64,000 nucleotides of DNA from Desulfolithobacter dissulfuricans (GTDB lineage: Bacteria > Desulfobacterota > Desulfobulbia > Desulfobulbales > Desulfobulbaceae), in NCBI RefSeq assembly GCF_025998535.1, contig NZ_AP024233.1:496001-560000 (forward strand), in the 5' to 3' direction. How positions within the stretch are numbered: the stretch's first letter is position 1; the number at the start of each line of letters is the position of its first letter. Below, in pieces: positions 17,681 through 26,707 of the stretch. The notes under the pieces were generated by a model that saw only the letters and a list, made by a program, of their open reading frames with translations, did no database searches and was not told the origin of the DNA. The position numbers and the translations under genes are program-made.

Positions 17681-18231
17681 TGCAACCTGTTATCTGTCAG
17701 CCGGCTGCTAACCCGTCGCTTTTCACCGCGGAAGGGATGGTCGGCCTGATTTTCCTGTTCTTGATTGCCACGGTTATCACCGGAGCGCTCATCGCCACCA
17801 TGGCCAGGCGGCTCATCCGCGCGGTGGCCGGCCTGGCGGTCTGCTTCACCGGGGTGGCGGGCATCTACTACTTTCTGCTCAGCCCGTTTGTGGCCATGAT
17901 GCAGATGCTCATTTACGTGGGGGCGGTCTCTATTCTCATCGCCTTTGCCATCATGCTGGCCGAGCCGGAGTACAAGGATCCCATCGGCCGCAAGAACCCG
18001 CCCCTGGCCGGACCGCTTGGCTTCTCGGTCGGGGCGCTTTTTTTTGCCGCCTTCACCCTGCTCGGGCTCAACACCGACTGGCAGGTCTTCCCCCGGGAAG
18101 GAACCGGTGACATGCACCACATGGGCATCACGCTGCTGACCACCCATTCCATGGTCTTTGAACTGATCTCCATTGTACTTCTCATTGCCATAATCGGCGC
18201 CCTGGTCGTGGCGCGCAGAGGAAGGGACTGA
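17680..18231 (+). CDS. nuoJ: Complex I subunit J (NuoJ)
   Basis: The 183-residue membrane subunit has about five spans and the family segment FVAMMQMLIYVGAVSILIAFAIMLAEPE, which includes the flexible third helix important for coupling. It lies between nuoI and nuoK with one-base and two-base spacing, as in standard nuo operons. There is nothing unusual in its length. Confidence 0.94.
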   Translation: MQPVICQPAANPSLFTAEGMVGLIFLFLIATVITGALIATMARRLIRAVAGLAVCFTGVAGIYYFLLSPFVAMMQMLIYVGAVSILIAFAIMLAEPEYKDPIGRKNPPLAGPLGFSVGALFFAAFTLLGLNTDWQVFPREGTGDMHHMGITLLTTHSMVFELISIVLLIAIIGALVVARRGRD

Positions 18232-18233
18232 TC

Positions 18234-18554
18234 ATGCTGAATCTGTATAACTGTCTCAACACCTATCTGGTCATTGGCGCCATGCTGTTCGGCTTCGGGA
18301 TCTACGGTTTTGTCGCCCGGCGGACCATCATCGGCATGCTGATCTCCTCGGAGATGATACTGGCCGCCGCCTCCATGAACTTCATGGCCTTCAACCGGTT
18401 CCTGGCCCCGAATCCGTCCATCGGAAAGATATTCACGCTGTTCATCATGGCCATTGCCGCCGCCGAGGCCGCCATCGCCATCGCCATCGTGATTGCCGTG
18501 TACCGGAACTACAAGAGCATCGATACTGAAGATCTGGTCGATCTCCACGGGTAA
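18234..18554 (+). CDS. nuoK: Complex I subunit K (NuoK)
   Basis: The 106-residue three-span subunit belongs to the MrpC/NuoK family. It shows the conserved glutamates in LISSEMILAAASMNF and in AAAEAAIAIAIVIAVYRNYKSI that take part in the proton path through the membrane arm. It follows nuoJ by two bases and precedes the first antiporter-like gene by 21 bases. Confidence 0.95.
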   Translation: MLNLYNCLNTYLVIGAMLFGFGIYGFVARRTIIGMLISSEMILAAASMNFMAFNRFLAPNPSIGKIFTLFIMAIAAAEAAIAIAIVIAVYRNYKSIDTEDLVDLHG

Positions 18555-18575
18555 GCCTAAGAGGAATAGATCGTT

Positions 18576-20072
18576 ATGGACGCTGTCTCCACAACCGCAA
18601 ACATTGTCGTAAACTCCAACCTGCTGCTGGCGGTGATGATCCCGCTGTTCGGCAGCCTGGTTGTGATGATGCTCAGGAATCATCCCAATCTCCGGGAGTT
18701 CACCTCGTTCTGTTCGGCCGTACTGCTGTTTATCATCGTACTGTCGTTCATTCCGTCGATCAGGGCGGGCAAGACTCTGGTCTACCCGATCTTCCACCTG
18801 CTGCCCGGATTGTCGATCACCCTCAGGGCCGATGCCTTTTCGATGATTTTCGCTCTGGTGGCCTCGTCGCTGTGGATCATTGCCGTGTTCTATTCCATGG
18901 GCTACATGCGCGGACTCAAGGAACACGCCCAGACCCGGTTCAATGCCTGCTTCGCCCTGGCCATCTTCGGCGCCATCGGTGTGGCCCTGTCTGACAACCT
19001 GTTCACCCTTTATCTCTTCTACGAGATCGTTTCGGTCTGCACCTATCCGCTGGTCGCCCATCACCAGGATGAGGAAGGCTATGCCGGAGCGCGGAAATAC
19101 ATTGTCTACCTGACCACCACGGCCAAGCTCTTCCTGTTGCCGGCCATGATCCTGATCTATGTGCTGACCGGGACCCTGGACTTCCCGCATAATATTTTTA
19201 CCGGTATCATTCCGGTGGATACCAAGGGCTGGGTCGTGGTCATGCTCTACATCTTCTGCCTGCTCGGATTTGCCAAGAACGGTATCATGCCGCTGCACCA
19301 CTGGCTGCCCGGCGCCATGGTCGCCCCGACCCCGGTCTCGGCCCTGCTCCATGCGGTGGCCGTGGTCAAGGTCGGCGTGTTCTGCACCACCCGGACCATG
19401 CTCTACATCTTCGGTGTCGACACCATGAGCGCGTTGAACCTGGGCATTCCCACGGCCTATTTTGTCGGCTTCACCATCATCATGGCCTCGGTGATCGCCC
19501 TGACCAAGGATAATCTGAAGTCGCGGCTGGCCTATTCCACGGTCAGCCAGCTCTCCTACATCATCCTCGGCGTGGCCATGCTCACCCCGCACGCGGTGAG
19601 CGGTGGGCTTATCCACATCGTCAACCACGCCTTTTCCAAGATCACCCTCTTCTTTGTTGCCGGTGCCATCTATGTGGTCACCCACAAGAAGAACATCTCC
19701 GAGATGAGCGGCCTGGGACGGAGCATGCCCTTTACCTTCGGCGCCTTTGCCGTGGCCTCGCTGTCCATGATCGGGGCCCCGCCGGTGGCCGGGTTCGTGA
19801 CCAAGTGGTACCTGCTGGTAGGTTCCATGGAGGCCCATCAGATCGGTATCCTCCTGATCCTGATCGCCTCCACGGTGCTCAACGTCGGCTATTTCGCGCC
19901 GGTGACCTACAAGGCCTTTTTCGGTAAGCGGCCCGTAGGTGAGGAGTCGGTGGGTATCAGGGAGGCTCCGCTCTCCATGCTGATACCAATCCTGATCGCG
20001 GCTACCGTGTCTGTGATCATCGGAATCTATCCCAACTTCATGATGCAATTTGTCAAGGCGGTGACAGGATGA
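18576..20072 (+). CDS. Extra antiporter-like subunit, MrpD type
   Basis: The 498-residue protein has about fourteen membrane spans and the proton-conducting antiporter core: LYLFYEIVSVCTYPLVAHH with the key glutamate, and MPLHHWLPGAMVAPTPVSALLHAVAVVKVGVF with the key lysine. This motif set is closer to MrpD/MnhD cation-proton antiporter subunits than to classical NuoL. It lacks the long C-terminal amphipathic helix. It stands where nuoL is normally found, but three more antiporter-like genes follow, so it is an additional pump module. Its stop overlaps a small membrane-protein gene by four bases. Whether it moves protons or sodium is not visible from sequence. Confidence 0.88.
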   Translation: MDAVSTTANIVVNSNLLLAVMIPLFGSLVVMMLRNHPNLREFTSFCSAVLLFIIVLSFIPSIRAGKTLVYPIFHLLPGLSITLRADAFSMIFALVASSLWIIAVFYSMGYMRGLKEHAQTRFNACFALAIFGAIGVALSDNLFTLYLFYEIVSVCTYPLVAHHQDEEGYAGARKYIVYLTTTAKLFLLPAMILIYVLTGTLDFPHNIFTGIIPVDTKGWVVVMLYIFCLLGFAKNGIMPLHHWLPGAMVAPTPVSALLHAVAVVKVGVFCTTRTMLYIFGVDTMSALNLGIPTAYFVGFTIIMASVIALTKDNLKSRLAYSTVSQLSYIILGVAMLTPHAVSGGLIHIVNHAFSKITLFFVAGAIYVVTHKKNISEMSGLGRSMPFTFGAFAVASLSMIGAPPVAGFVTKWYLLVGSMEAHQIGILLILIASTVLNVGYFAPVTYKAFFGKRPVGEESVGIREAPLSMLIPILIAATVSVIIGIYPNFMMQFVKAVTG

Positions 20073-20326
20073 TTAGGCTGATAGACTATCTGCGGGCCCG
20101 GCCCCAGGCCCTGAAACTGGGCTGCTATATCGTGCTGGGGCTGGTTCTTTGTTACTCCCTCTACGTGGACAAAAGCCATGCACACACCTGGGCGGAAAAG
20201 CATGTGCCCTTTTTCTGGTCCTTGTTCGGCTTCTGCGCCGCCGGGGCAATCATCGGCATCGCGCACTGGTACGGCCGTTCCGGGATCATGACCAGGACAG
20301 ACTATTACGACACCAGTGACGACTAG
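20069..20326 (+). CDS. Small two-span membrane protein of the complex I operon
   Basis: This 85-residue protein has two hydrophobic segments (about residues 15-31 and 48-66) joined by a polar loop with several His and Lys, and an acidic C-terminus (YYDTSDD). I do not recognise the family. Its start overlaps the upstream antiporter-like gene by four bases (ATGA), which indicates translational coupling, and it lies directly before the nuoL-like gene. It may be an accessory subunit that seats the extra antiporter module. That role is inference from position only. Confidence 0.75.
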   Translation: MIRLIDYLRARPQALKLGCYIVLGLVLCYSLYVDKSHAHTWAEKHVPFFWSLFGFCAAGAIIGIAHWYGRSGIMTRTDYYDTSDD

Positions 20327-20466
20327 AGTCTCCGGCGCGGAGCACGGCCCGGCGGATGTTCCCCGCCGACCGTGAAAAAACGGATCCTGACCTTGAAAGT
20401 TTCCTGCGCCACCCCCGGGTGGACCGGACTTTTACAACACCAAGAATCTGCGAGGATTAACCGACA

Positions 20467-22251
20467 ATGAGTTTTACCCATCCCGCATTCATCCTGATCA
20501 TCGGCGCGCTTATCCTGCCCCTTGTCCGCGGGCCGTTGCGCAAGCCGTATCTGGTGCTGATCCCGCTGCTCAGTTTCAGTGCCGTGGTCTCCAACTCGGC
20601 CCTCTCCGGGCAGTTCATGACCTTCCAGTTCATGGACTGGCAGCTGGTGTTTGGCCGGGTGGACAAATTGTCCACGGTCTTTGCCTACATCATGGCGCTC
20701 ATGTGCATCATCGGCACCCTGTACGGGCTGCACGTGGAAAAGGCCGAGGAACACATGGCGGCCTGGTTCTATGTGGCCGGCTCGCTGGGGACGATCTACT
20801 GCGGTGATTATCTGACCCTGTTCTTCTTCTGGGAAATGATGGCCTTTGCCTCGGTCTTCCTGGTATGGTTCCGGCGCGGGCCCAATTCCCTGCGTACCGG
20901 CTACCGCTACCTGCTCATCCACACCATCGGCGGGGTGATTCTGCTGTTCGGTATCATGTTGCGCTACCAGGCCACCGGCGACCTGGCTTTCACCCTGATG
21001 GATGTGAAGCATCCTGAGCTCTATACCTGGCTGATCATGATCGGCCTGGGACTGAACGCCGCCATCGTTCCGCTGCACTCCTGGCTGCCCGACGCCTACT
21101 CCGAGGCATCGTTCAACGGTGCGGTTTTCATGTGCGCCTTCACCACCAAGACCGCTGTCTACACCCTGGCCCGGGCCTGTGCCGGCATGGATGTCCTGGT
21201 TCTGCTCGGCGTGGTCATGGCCCTCTACGGTGTGATCTACGCGGTGATGGAGAATGACATCCGCAAGCTGCTCGCCTGGTCCATCGTCTCCCAGGTGGGC
21301 TACATGGTTGCCGCGGTCGGTATCGGTACCGAGATGGCCATCAACGGCGCTTCGGCCCATGCCGTGGCCCACATCCTCTACAAGGGGCTGCTCTTCATGG
21401 GCACCGGGTCGGTCCTCTACATGACCGGCAAGACCAAGTTCACCGAGCTGGGCGGTCTCTATCGCAAGATGCCGGCCACCATGATCTTCACCGTCATCGG
21501 CTGCCTGTCCATTTCCGCAGCACCCTTTTTTGCCGCCTATGCCTCCAAGGGCATGATTGTGGGCGCGGCCTTTGAGGAACACCTGAACTGGGTCGGCTGG
21601 CTTCTCATGTTCGGCGCCACCGGCACCTTCATGTACAACGGCCTCAAGCTGCCTTATTTCCTCTTCTTCGGCAAAGAAAACGGCAGCCCGGAAACCTACG
21701 AAAAGGCAGCGGATCCGCCATGGAACATGCAGATGGCCATGACGTTTGGCGCCTTCTTCTGCATCCTGGTCGGCTCCTTTCCCGGCATCCTTTACAGCCT
21801 GCTGCCCTATCCGGTGGAATACACGCCGTTTACCGCATACCACTTTGCCGAGACCGTACAGCTGCTCGGCTTTGCCACCCTGGCATTCTATGCTCTCAGG
21901 AAATACCTGGTGCCCGAAGACAAGCTCTGCCTGGACATGGACTGGTTCTATCGCAAGGGCGGCGGACTCTTCCTCTGGGTTGCCAAAAATCCGATCCAGT
22001 GGTTTGACACCGCCTGGGGGGAGGCCTACCGCGCTGTCGGTCTGGTCAGTCTCATGACCACAGCCCGTTTCTGGAGCTGGTTCGACTGGCACGCCATCGA
22101 CGGGGTGGTGGATGGCATTGCCCGCTGCGTGCGCGGTATCGGCGGACGGGTGCGGGTGCTCCAGTCCGGACAGATTCAGTACACGATCTTCTATGCTGCG
22201 ACCTTTGCCGCGATCGTGCTGATTACGTACACACTTTTTCAACTCTACTAA
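20467..22251 (+). CDS. nuoL: Antiporter-like subunit in the NuoL position
   Basis: The 594-residue protein has the antiporter core (FFFWEMMAFASVFLVW; VPLHSWLPDAYSEASFNGAVFM...TTKTAVY) in an MrpD-like version. Its C-terminal 90 residues contain IDGVVDGIARCVRGIGGRVRVLQSGQIQYT, which closely resembles the end of NuoL, where a long lateral helix leads to a final membrane anchor. I therefore assign it the distal NuoL role despite the MrpD-like core. It begins 140 bases after the small membrane protein, the longest gap in the first part of the operon, with a GAGG before ATG 20467. Confidence 0.85.
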   Translation: MSFTHPAFILIIGALILPLVRGPLRKPYLVLIPLLSFSAVVSNSALSGQFMTFQFMDWQLVFGRVDKLSTVFAYIMALMCIIGTLYGLHVEKAEEHMAAWFYVAGSLGTIYCGDYLTLFFFWEMMAFASVFLVWFRRGPNSLRTGYRYLLIHTIGGVILLFGIMLRYQATGDLAFTLMDVKHPELYTWLIMIGLGLNAAIVPLHSWLPDAYSEASFNGAVFMCAFTTKTAVYTLARACAGMDVLVLLGVVMALYGVIYAVMENDIRKLLAWSIVSQVGYMVAAVGIGTEMAINGASAHAVAHILYKGLLFMGTGSVLYMTGKTKFTELGGLYRKMPATMIFTVIGCLSISAAPFFAAYASKGMIVGAAFEEHLNWVGWLLMFGATGTFMYNGLKLPYFLFFGKENGSPETYEKAADPPWNMQMAMTFGAFFCILVGSFPGILYSLLPYPVEYTPFTAYHFAETVQLLGFATLAFYALRKYLVPEDKLCLDMDWFYRKGGGLFLWVAKNPIQWFDTAWGEAYRAVGLVSLMTTARFWSWFDWHAIDGVVDGIARCVRGIGGRVRVLQSGQIQYTIFYAATFAAIVLITYTLFQLY

Positions 22252-22266
22252 ATAGGACGTAAGGGA

Positions 22267-23784
22267 ATGGACGTACTGATCATAAAAGAGGGGTTTCCCC
22301 TGCTCAGTTTCCTGATTTTCTTCCCGCTCGCCGGAGCTGTGGTGATGCTGTTTTTTTCCGGTGAGTCCTTTGCCCGGTTCTGGACCCTGGCCATTACCTC
22401 GCTGACCGCCATCTTCTCCATTCCGCTGGTCACCGGGTTTGACACCACCACGGCCAAATACCAGTTTGCCGAGGCCCATGCCTGGATCCCGCAGCTGGGT
22501 ATCAATTACATCCTCGGGGTCGACGGCATCTCCATCCTGCTCGTCATGCTGACCACCATCATCATGCCCTTTTGCGTGCTGGCCTCGTGGAAGTACATCA
22601 AGACCCGGGTGACCCCGTTCATGATCTGCCTGCTGATCATGGAGACCTCCATGCTCGGCGTGTTCATGGCGCTTGATTTCGTACTCTTCTACATCCTGTG
22701 GGAGTTCATGCTCATCCCCATGTACCTGCTGATCGCCATCTGGGGTGGGCCGCGCAAGGTCTATGCCTCCATCAAGTTTTTTCTCTACACCCTGGCCGGC
22801 TCCATCCTGATGCTGGTGGCCATCATCGCCCTGTACCAGAAGAACGGCAGTTTCTTCATCCCGGACATGATGTGGCAGAACTACTCCATGAACTTCCAGA
22901 TCCTGGTGTTCCTGGCCTTTTTTCTCGCCTTTGCCATCAAGGTGCCCATGTTCCCGTTCCACACCTGGCTACCGGCCGCCCATGTGGAGGCGCCCACCGC
23001 CGGTTCGGTCATCCTGGCCTCGGTGCTCCTGAAAATGGGAACCTATGGTTTTCTCCGCTTCTGTCTGCCCATGACCCCGGATGCCACCTTCCTGCTGGCG
23101 CCCTATATCCTCTACCTCTCCATCGCCGGTATCATCTACGGCGGATTCACGGCCCTGGCTCAGCATGACATGAAGAAGCTGATCGCCTATTCGTCGGTCG
23201 GCCACATGGGTTTTGTCACCCTTGGTATCTTTGTCCTCAACACCAAGGGGCTTGAAGGTGCCATCCTGCAGATGATCAATCACGGTATCACCACCGGTGC
23301 CCTGTTCCTCTGCGTGGGCATGATCTACGAGCGCACCCATAGCCGCGAGCTGCGGCTGGCCACCGGGGTGGGCAAGTACATGCCCTGGTTCGTGACCTTC
23401 CTGGCCTTCTTTTCCCTGTCCTCTTTCGGCTTCCCGGGCACCAACTCCTTTATCGGCGAGTTCCTGGTCCTGGCCGGAGCCTTTGAGTTCAACAAGGGGC
23501 TGGCCCTGGCAGCCATTCCCGGCGCTGTGCTGGCCGCTGCCTACATGCTGCGCATGCTGCAGAAGATCATATGGGGCGGCACCGACAATCCGGACCAGTC
23601 CTACCTCAAGGACCTGGGCTTCCGGGAGATTATCACCCTGACTCCGTTCCTGATCTTTGTGTTCTGGATCGGTCTTGGGCCGCAGCCCTTTATAGATATG
23701 ATGCACACATCGGTGGTCAACCTCCTCGATGGACTGCACAACTGGCAGCAGGCCCAGTCGGTGGCTGATATTATCTTGCGGTAG
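22267..23784 (+). CDS. nuoM: Complex I subunit M (NuoM)
   Basis: The 505-residue protein is a standard NuoM: FYILWEFMLIPMYLLIAIWGG with the key glutamate, FPFHTWLPAAHVEAPTAGSVILASVLLKMGTYG with the key lysine region, and AYSSVGHMGFVTLGIF. It is one of the proton-pumping antiporter-like subunits of the membrane arm. It follows the NuoL-like gene by 15 bases with GGACGTAAGG upstream and is intact. Confidence 0.95.
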   Translation: MDVLIIKEGFPLLSFLIFFPLAGAVVMLFFSGESFARFWTLAITSLTAIFSIPLVTGFDTTTAKYQFAEAHAWIPQLGINYILGVDGISILLVMLTTIIMPFCVLASWKYIKTRVTPFMICLLIMETSMLGVFMALDFVLFYILWEFMLIPMYLLIAIWGGPRKVYASIKFFLYTLAGSILMLVAIIALYQKNGSFFIPDMMWQNYSMNFQILVFLAFFLAFAIKVPMFPFHTWLPAAHVEAPTAGSVILASVLLKMGTYGFLRFCLPMTPDATFLLAPYILYLSIAGIIYGGFTALAQHDMKKLIAYSSVGHMGFVTLGIFVLNTKGLEGAILQMINHGITTGALFLCVGMIYERTHSRELRLATGVGKYMPWFVTFLAFFSLSSFGFPGTNSFIGEFLVLAGAFEFNKGLALAAIPGAVLAAAYMLRMLQKIIWGGTDNPDQSYLKDLGFREIITLTPFLIFVFWIGLGPQPFIDMMHTSVVNLLDGLHNWQQAQSVADIILR

Positions 23785-23858
23785 ATCGTAGTAAATTTTT
23801 ACCTAAGTGCAGGTAACAAAAACAAACCTGCACGGATGTTAACCGAGGACATACCCAA

Positions 23859-25274
23859 ATGGCAATCCTACCAGAACTTACGCTCCTTGCGGCAGCACTG
23901 GCCTTCTTTGCGCTCAGTCTGACGAAGCAGCTCAACGCTGGTCAGATCAAGAACACCGCCGTGTTCTTTGGATTTCTCACCTTTCTGGCCTCCATAGTCT
24001 GTTTCGGAACCAGGGCATCGCTCTTTTATGATTCCTACCAGGTTGACCAGTTCTCGCAGCTTTTCAAGCTGGTCATGGGATTCGCGCTGCTGGTGGTGAC
24101 CGTGTTCAGCCAGACCGACAAGGACATCAACATCGAGGTGCGGCCGGAATACTACATGTTCCTGTTCCTCTCGGTACTGGGGCTGATGGCCCTGGTCAGC
24201 TCGGTGGAGATGATCTCCATCTTCGTCTCCCTGGAGCTTTCCTCCTTTGCCCTCTACCTGCTCGTGCCCATGCGTGATGACCAGAAAGGGCTCCGGATCC
24301 AGATGGAGGCCGGCATCAAGTATATCCTCTTCGGGGTCATGGCCACCGGCTTCATGCTCTATGGCATGAGCTATCTCTTCGGGCTCACCGGCTCCACCTA
24401 CCTGGCCGAGATCATTCCCGGCCTGCAGAAGGTTGCCTCCCAGCCGGCGGCGCTCTTTGCAGTGCTCATGGTGCTGGGCGGATTCTTCTACAAGCTGGCC
24501 GTGTTCCCCATGCATTTCTGGGTTCCGGACATCTACCAGGGGGCCTCCAACGAGACCACCGGATTCATCGCCACCATCCCCAAGCTGGGTGCGGTGGCCA
24601 TGCTGATCCGCTTTGTCACCATGGCCCAGGGCAACGTGCAGATCATCATCTATCTGCTCATGACCCTGGCGCTGTGCTCCATGTTCTACGGTAACCTTTC
24701 CGCCCTGGTCCAGACCGATGTCAAGCGGATGCTCGGCTTTTCCGGCATCTCTCATGCCGGATTTGTCCTCCTCGGTATCCTGACCATGCAGGTGAGCGGC
24801 TACGCCACTTCCATCTACTACATCATCGGCTATGTTCTGATGAACCTGGCCTGCTTTCTGGTACTGGCCAATGTATCGAGTAAGGGTGAGAACCTTGCCA
24901 TCGAGGATCTCAACGGTCTGCACAAGCGCGAACCGGTCCTGGCCTTCATACTGGCCGTTGGCCTCTTTGCCCTGGCCGGGATCCCGCCCTTTATCGGCTT
25001 CATGGGCAAGTTCATGCTTCTGACCGGGGCCTTCAAGCAGGGCTATCTCTGGCTGGTCATCCTGGCGGCCATCAATACGGCCATTGCCATCTACTACTAC
25101 CTGTCGGTGGTCAAGGCCGCCTATACCGCAGATCCCGAAGAGCGTCCCGATGTCACCGTGGACTGCTTCACCAAGACCATCGGCGTGGTCCTGGTCCTGC
25201 TGATTATCATCATGGGTGTTTTCCCGGCCAAGATAGTTTCCTTTGCCGGCACCGTGGTGCAGTCCATCATGTAG
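23859..25274 (+). CDS. nuoN: Complex I subunit N (NuoN)
   Basis: The 471-residue NuoN has SVEMISIFVSLELSSFALYLL, the FPMHFWVPDIYQGASNETTGFIATIPKLGA segment typical for N, and a GFSGISHAGFVLLGIL stretch. It is the antiporter-like subunit closest to the J/K/A interface. A 74-base gap separates it from nuoM, and the operon terminator follows 33 bases after its stop. It is the last gene of the operon. Confidence 0.95.
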   Translation: MAILPELTLLAAALAFFALSLTKQLNAGQIKNTAVFFGFLTFLASIVCFGTRASLFYDSYQVDQFSQLFKLVMGFALLVVTVFSQTDKDINIEVRPEYYMFLFLSVLGLMALVSSVEMISIFVSLELSSFALYLLVPMRDDQKGLRIQMEAGIKYILFGVMATGFMLYGMSYLFGLTGSTYLAEIIPGLQKVASQPAALFAVLMVLGGFFYKLAVFPMHFWVPDIYQGASNETTGFIATIPKLGAVAMLIRFVTMAQGNVQIIIYLLMTLALCSMFYGNLSALVQTDVKRMLGFSGISHAGFVLLGILTMQVSGYATSIYYIIGYVLMNLACFLVLANVSSKGENLAIEDLNGLHKREPVLAFILAVGLFALAGIPPFIGFMGKFMLLTGAFKQGYLWLVILAAINTAIAIYYYLSVVKAAYTADPEERPDVTVDCFTKTIGVVLVLLIIIMGVFPAKIVSFAGTVVQSIM

Positions 25275-25307
25275 CTGTTTTTTCCTCTCTTGCAGTACAC
25301 ACAACAG

Positions 25308-25346
25308 GCCCGGCCGGAGAATTTTTTCCGGCCGGGCTTTTTTTTG
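25308..25346 (+). terminator. Strong terminator of the nuo operon
   Basis: GCCCGGCCGGA (25308-25318) pairs with TCCGGCCGGGC (25327-25337) and is followed by a run of T to 25345. It is a textbook intrinsic terminator on the plus strand. Confidence 0.93.
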
Positions 25347-25495
25347 TCTGTTTATCAGGCGGGAAAGCCGGGCTTTTCTTTACCATACGCAGGGTTGTGG
25401 TATACTGGAGTTACCCTTTGGTCTGTCTTTTGCGACGTTTTCAACGTCCCGGAAGACACCGACCGCTGACCACATTACCCCGGCAGGCAGTTGCA

Positions 25496-26707
25496 ATGGA
25501 TGTGTATATCGCCCGACAGCCAATTTTCAATGTCCACCTGAAGACCTACGGTTACGAGCTGCTCTTTCGGGAATCCATGGGCGATACCCTGGACAAGGTC
25601 ACCGGCAGCCGGGCCACCTGCAGCGTTTTGACCAGTACCTTCCTGACCGAGGGCATCGAGGAGATCACCGGCAACAAGCTCTCGTTTATCAACTTCACCG
25701 AGGAGCTTCTGGAGAAGAACATCGCCCCCTTTTTTCCCAAGAACAAGATCGTGGTGGAGATCCTCGAGGATGTGCCTCCTTCGCCCAGGATCCTGACCAT
25801 GTGCAGAAATCTGGTTAAGCTCGGCTACACCCTGGCCCTGGACGACTTTGTCTTTGACAAGCGGTTGATCCCCCTGGTCGAACTGGCCAGCATCATCAAG
25901 ATCGATTTCCGTCAACTCTCCATGGATGAGATCGAGCGGACCCTGTACCGGCTGTCGAGGTTCAATGTCAAGCTGCTGGCCGAGAAGATCGAAACCCACG
26001 AGGAGTTTGAGAAGGCGGTCAAACTCGGATTCAGCTATTTCCAGGGCTATTTTTTCAGCAAGCCTGAGCGGCTGCGGATAAAAGAGGTGGCCTCGACCAA
26101 GATAAGCCTGCTGCAGCTGTTGGTGGAGATCAACAGACCGTCGACCACGGTGGACCGGCTGGAGGAGATCATCAGCTCGGATGTGGCCCTTACCTACAAG
26201 CTGCTGCGCTATATAAACTCGGCCTATTATTACATGCTCAAAGAGGTGGAGTCCATCCGCCACGCCCTGGTCTACCTGGGCGAGAAAGGGGTGCGCAGTT
26301 TCGTCTGTCTGGCCATCGTTTCGGAAATGGCCTTGGACAAACCGGTGGAGCTGGTGCGACTGGCCCTGATCCGGGCCCGGTTCTGCGAACAGCTGGCCAC
26401 CAGAAGCAGCCGCCACCGGGTGGCCTCCAGCCAGCTCTTCCTCCTGGGGCTCTTCTCCCTGATTGACGCCATCCTCGACACACCGATGAAGAATATCGTC
26501 CGCAGGGTACCCCTGGGAGAGGATCTTGTCCTGGCCCTGACGGAGAGAAAAGGTCCCTGTGCCCCTTTTCTCGAGGTTGTTACCAGTTATGAAAAAAAAG
26601 ATGCCAAAAAATGTCTGGCTGCCCTGAAGAGTATCGGCGTCGACCCGCGGCATGTAGCCCCCATGTATGTCAACGCCGTGAAATTTGTGGCCCAGGCCCT
26701 GTCCTGA
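25496..26707 (+). CDS. EAL-HDOD domain protein (YuxH-like)
   Basis: The 403-residue protein begins with an EAL-like domain (VYIARQPIFNVHLKTYGYELLFRE; the EAL signature is changed to ELL) and continues with an HDOD domain (from about residue 200: RPSTTVDRLEEIISSDVALTYKLLRYINSAYY, HALVYLGEKGVRSFVCLAI). This is the domain order of YuxH/CdgJ-type signalling proteins, in which the EAL domain is usually not an active phosphodiesterase. ATG 25496 matches the family N-terminus; the 33 upstream in-frame codons do not. It stands alone after the nuo terminator and converges on the next gene. Confidence 0.9.
   Translation: MDVYIARQPIFNVHLKTYGYELLFRESMGDTLDKVTGSRATCSVLTSTFLTEGIEEITGNKLSFINFTEELLEKNIAPFFPKNKIVVEILEDVPPSPRILTMCRNLVKLGYTLALDDFVFDKRLIPLVELASIIKIDFRQLSMDEIERTLYRLSRFNVKLLAEKIETHEEFEKAVKLGFSYFQGYFFSKPERLRIKEVASTKISLLQLLVEINRPSTTVDRLEEIISSDVALTYKLLRYINSAYYYMLKEVESIRHALVYLGEKGVRSFVCLAIVSEMALDKPVELVRLALIRARFCEQLATRSSRHRVASSQLFLLGLFSLIDAILDTPMKNIVRRVPLGEDLVLALTERKGPCAPFLEVVTSYEKKDAKKCLAALKSIGVDPRHVAPMYVNAVKFVAQALS

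Noticed and set aside
17913-20048. Long minus-strand open frame (about 711 codons) opposite nuoJ, nuoK and the first antiporter gene
   Set aside because: Its product is dominated by His, Gly, Asp and Gln, the mirror of membrane-protein codons on the other strand. The sense genes are certain.
20323-22962. Minus-strand open frame of about 879 codons opposite the nuoL-like gene
   Set aside because: Composition is His/Gly/Glu/Gln-rich with no domain pattern; it is a GC-codon shadow of the real antiporter genes.
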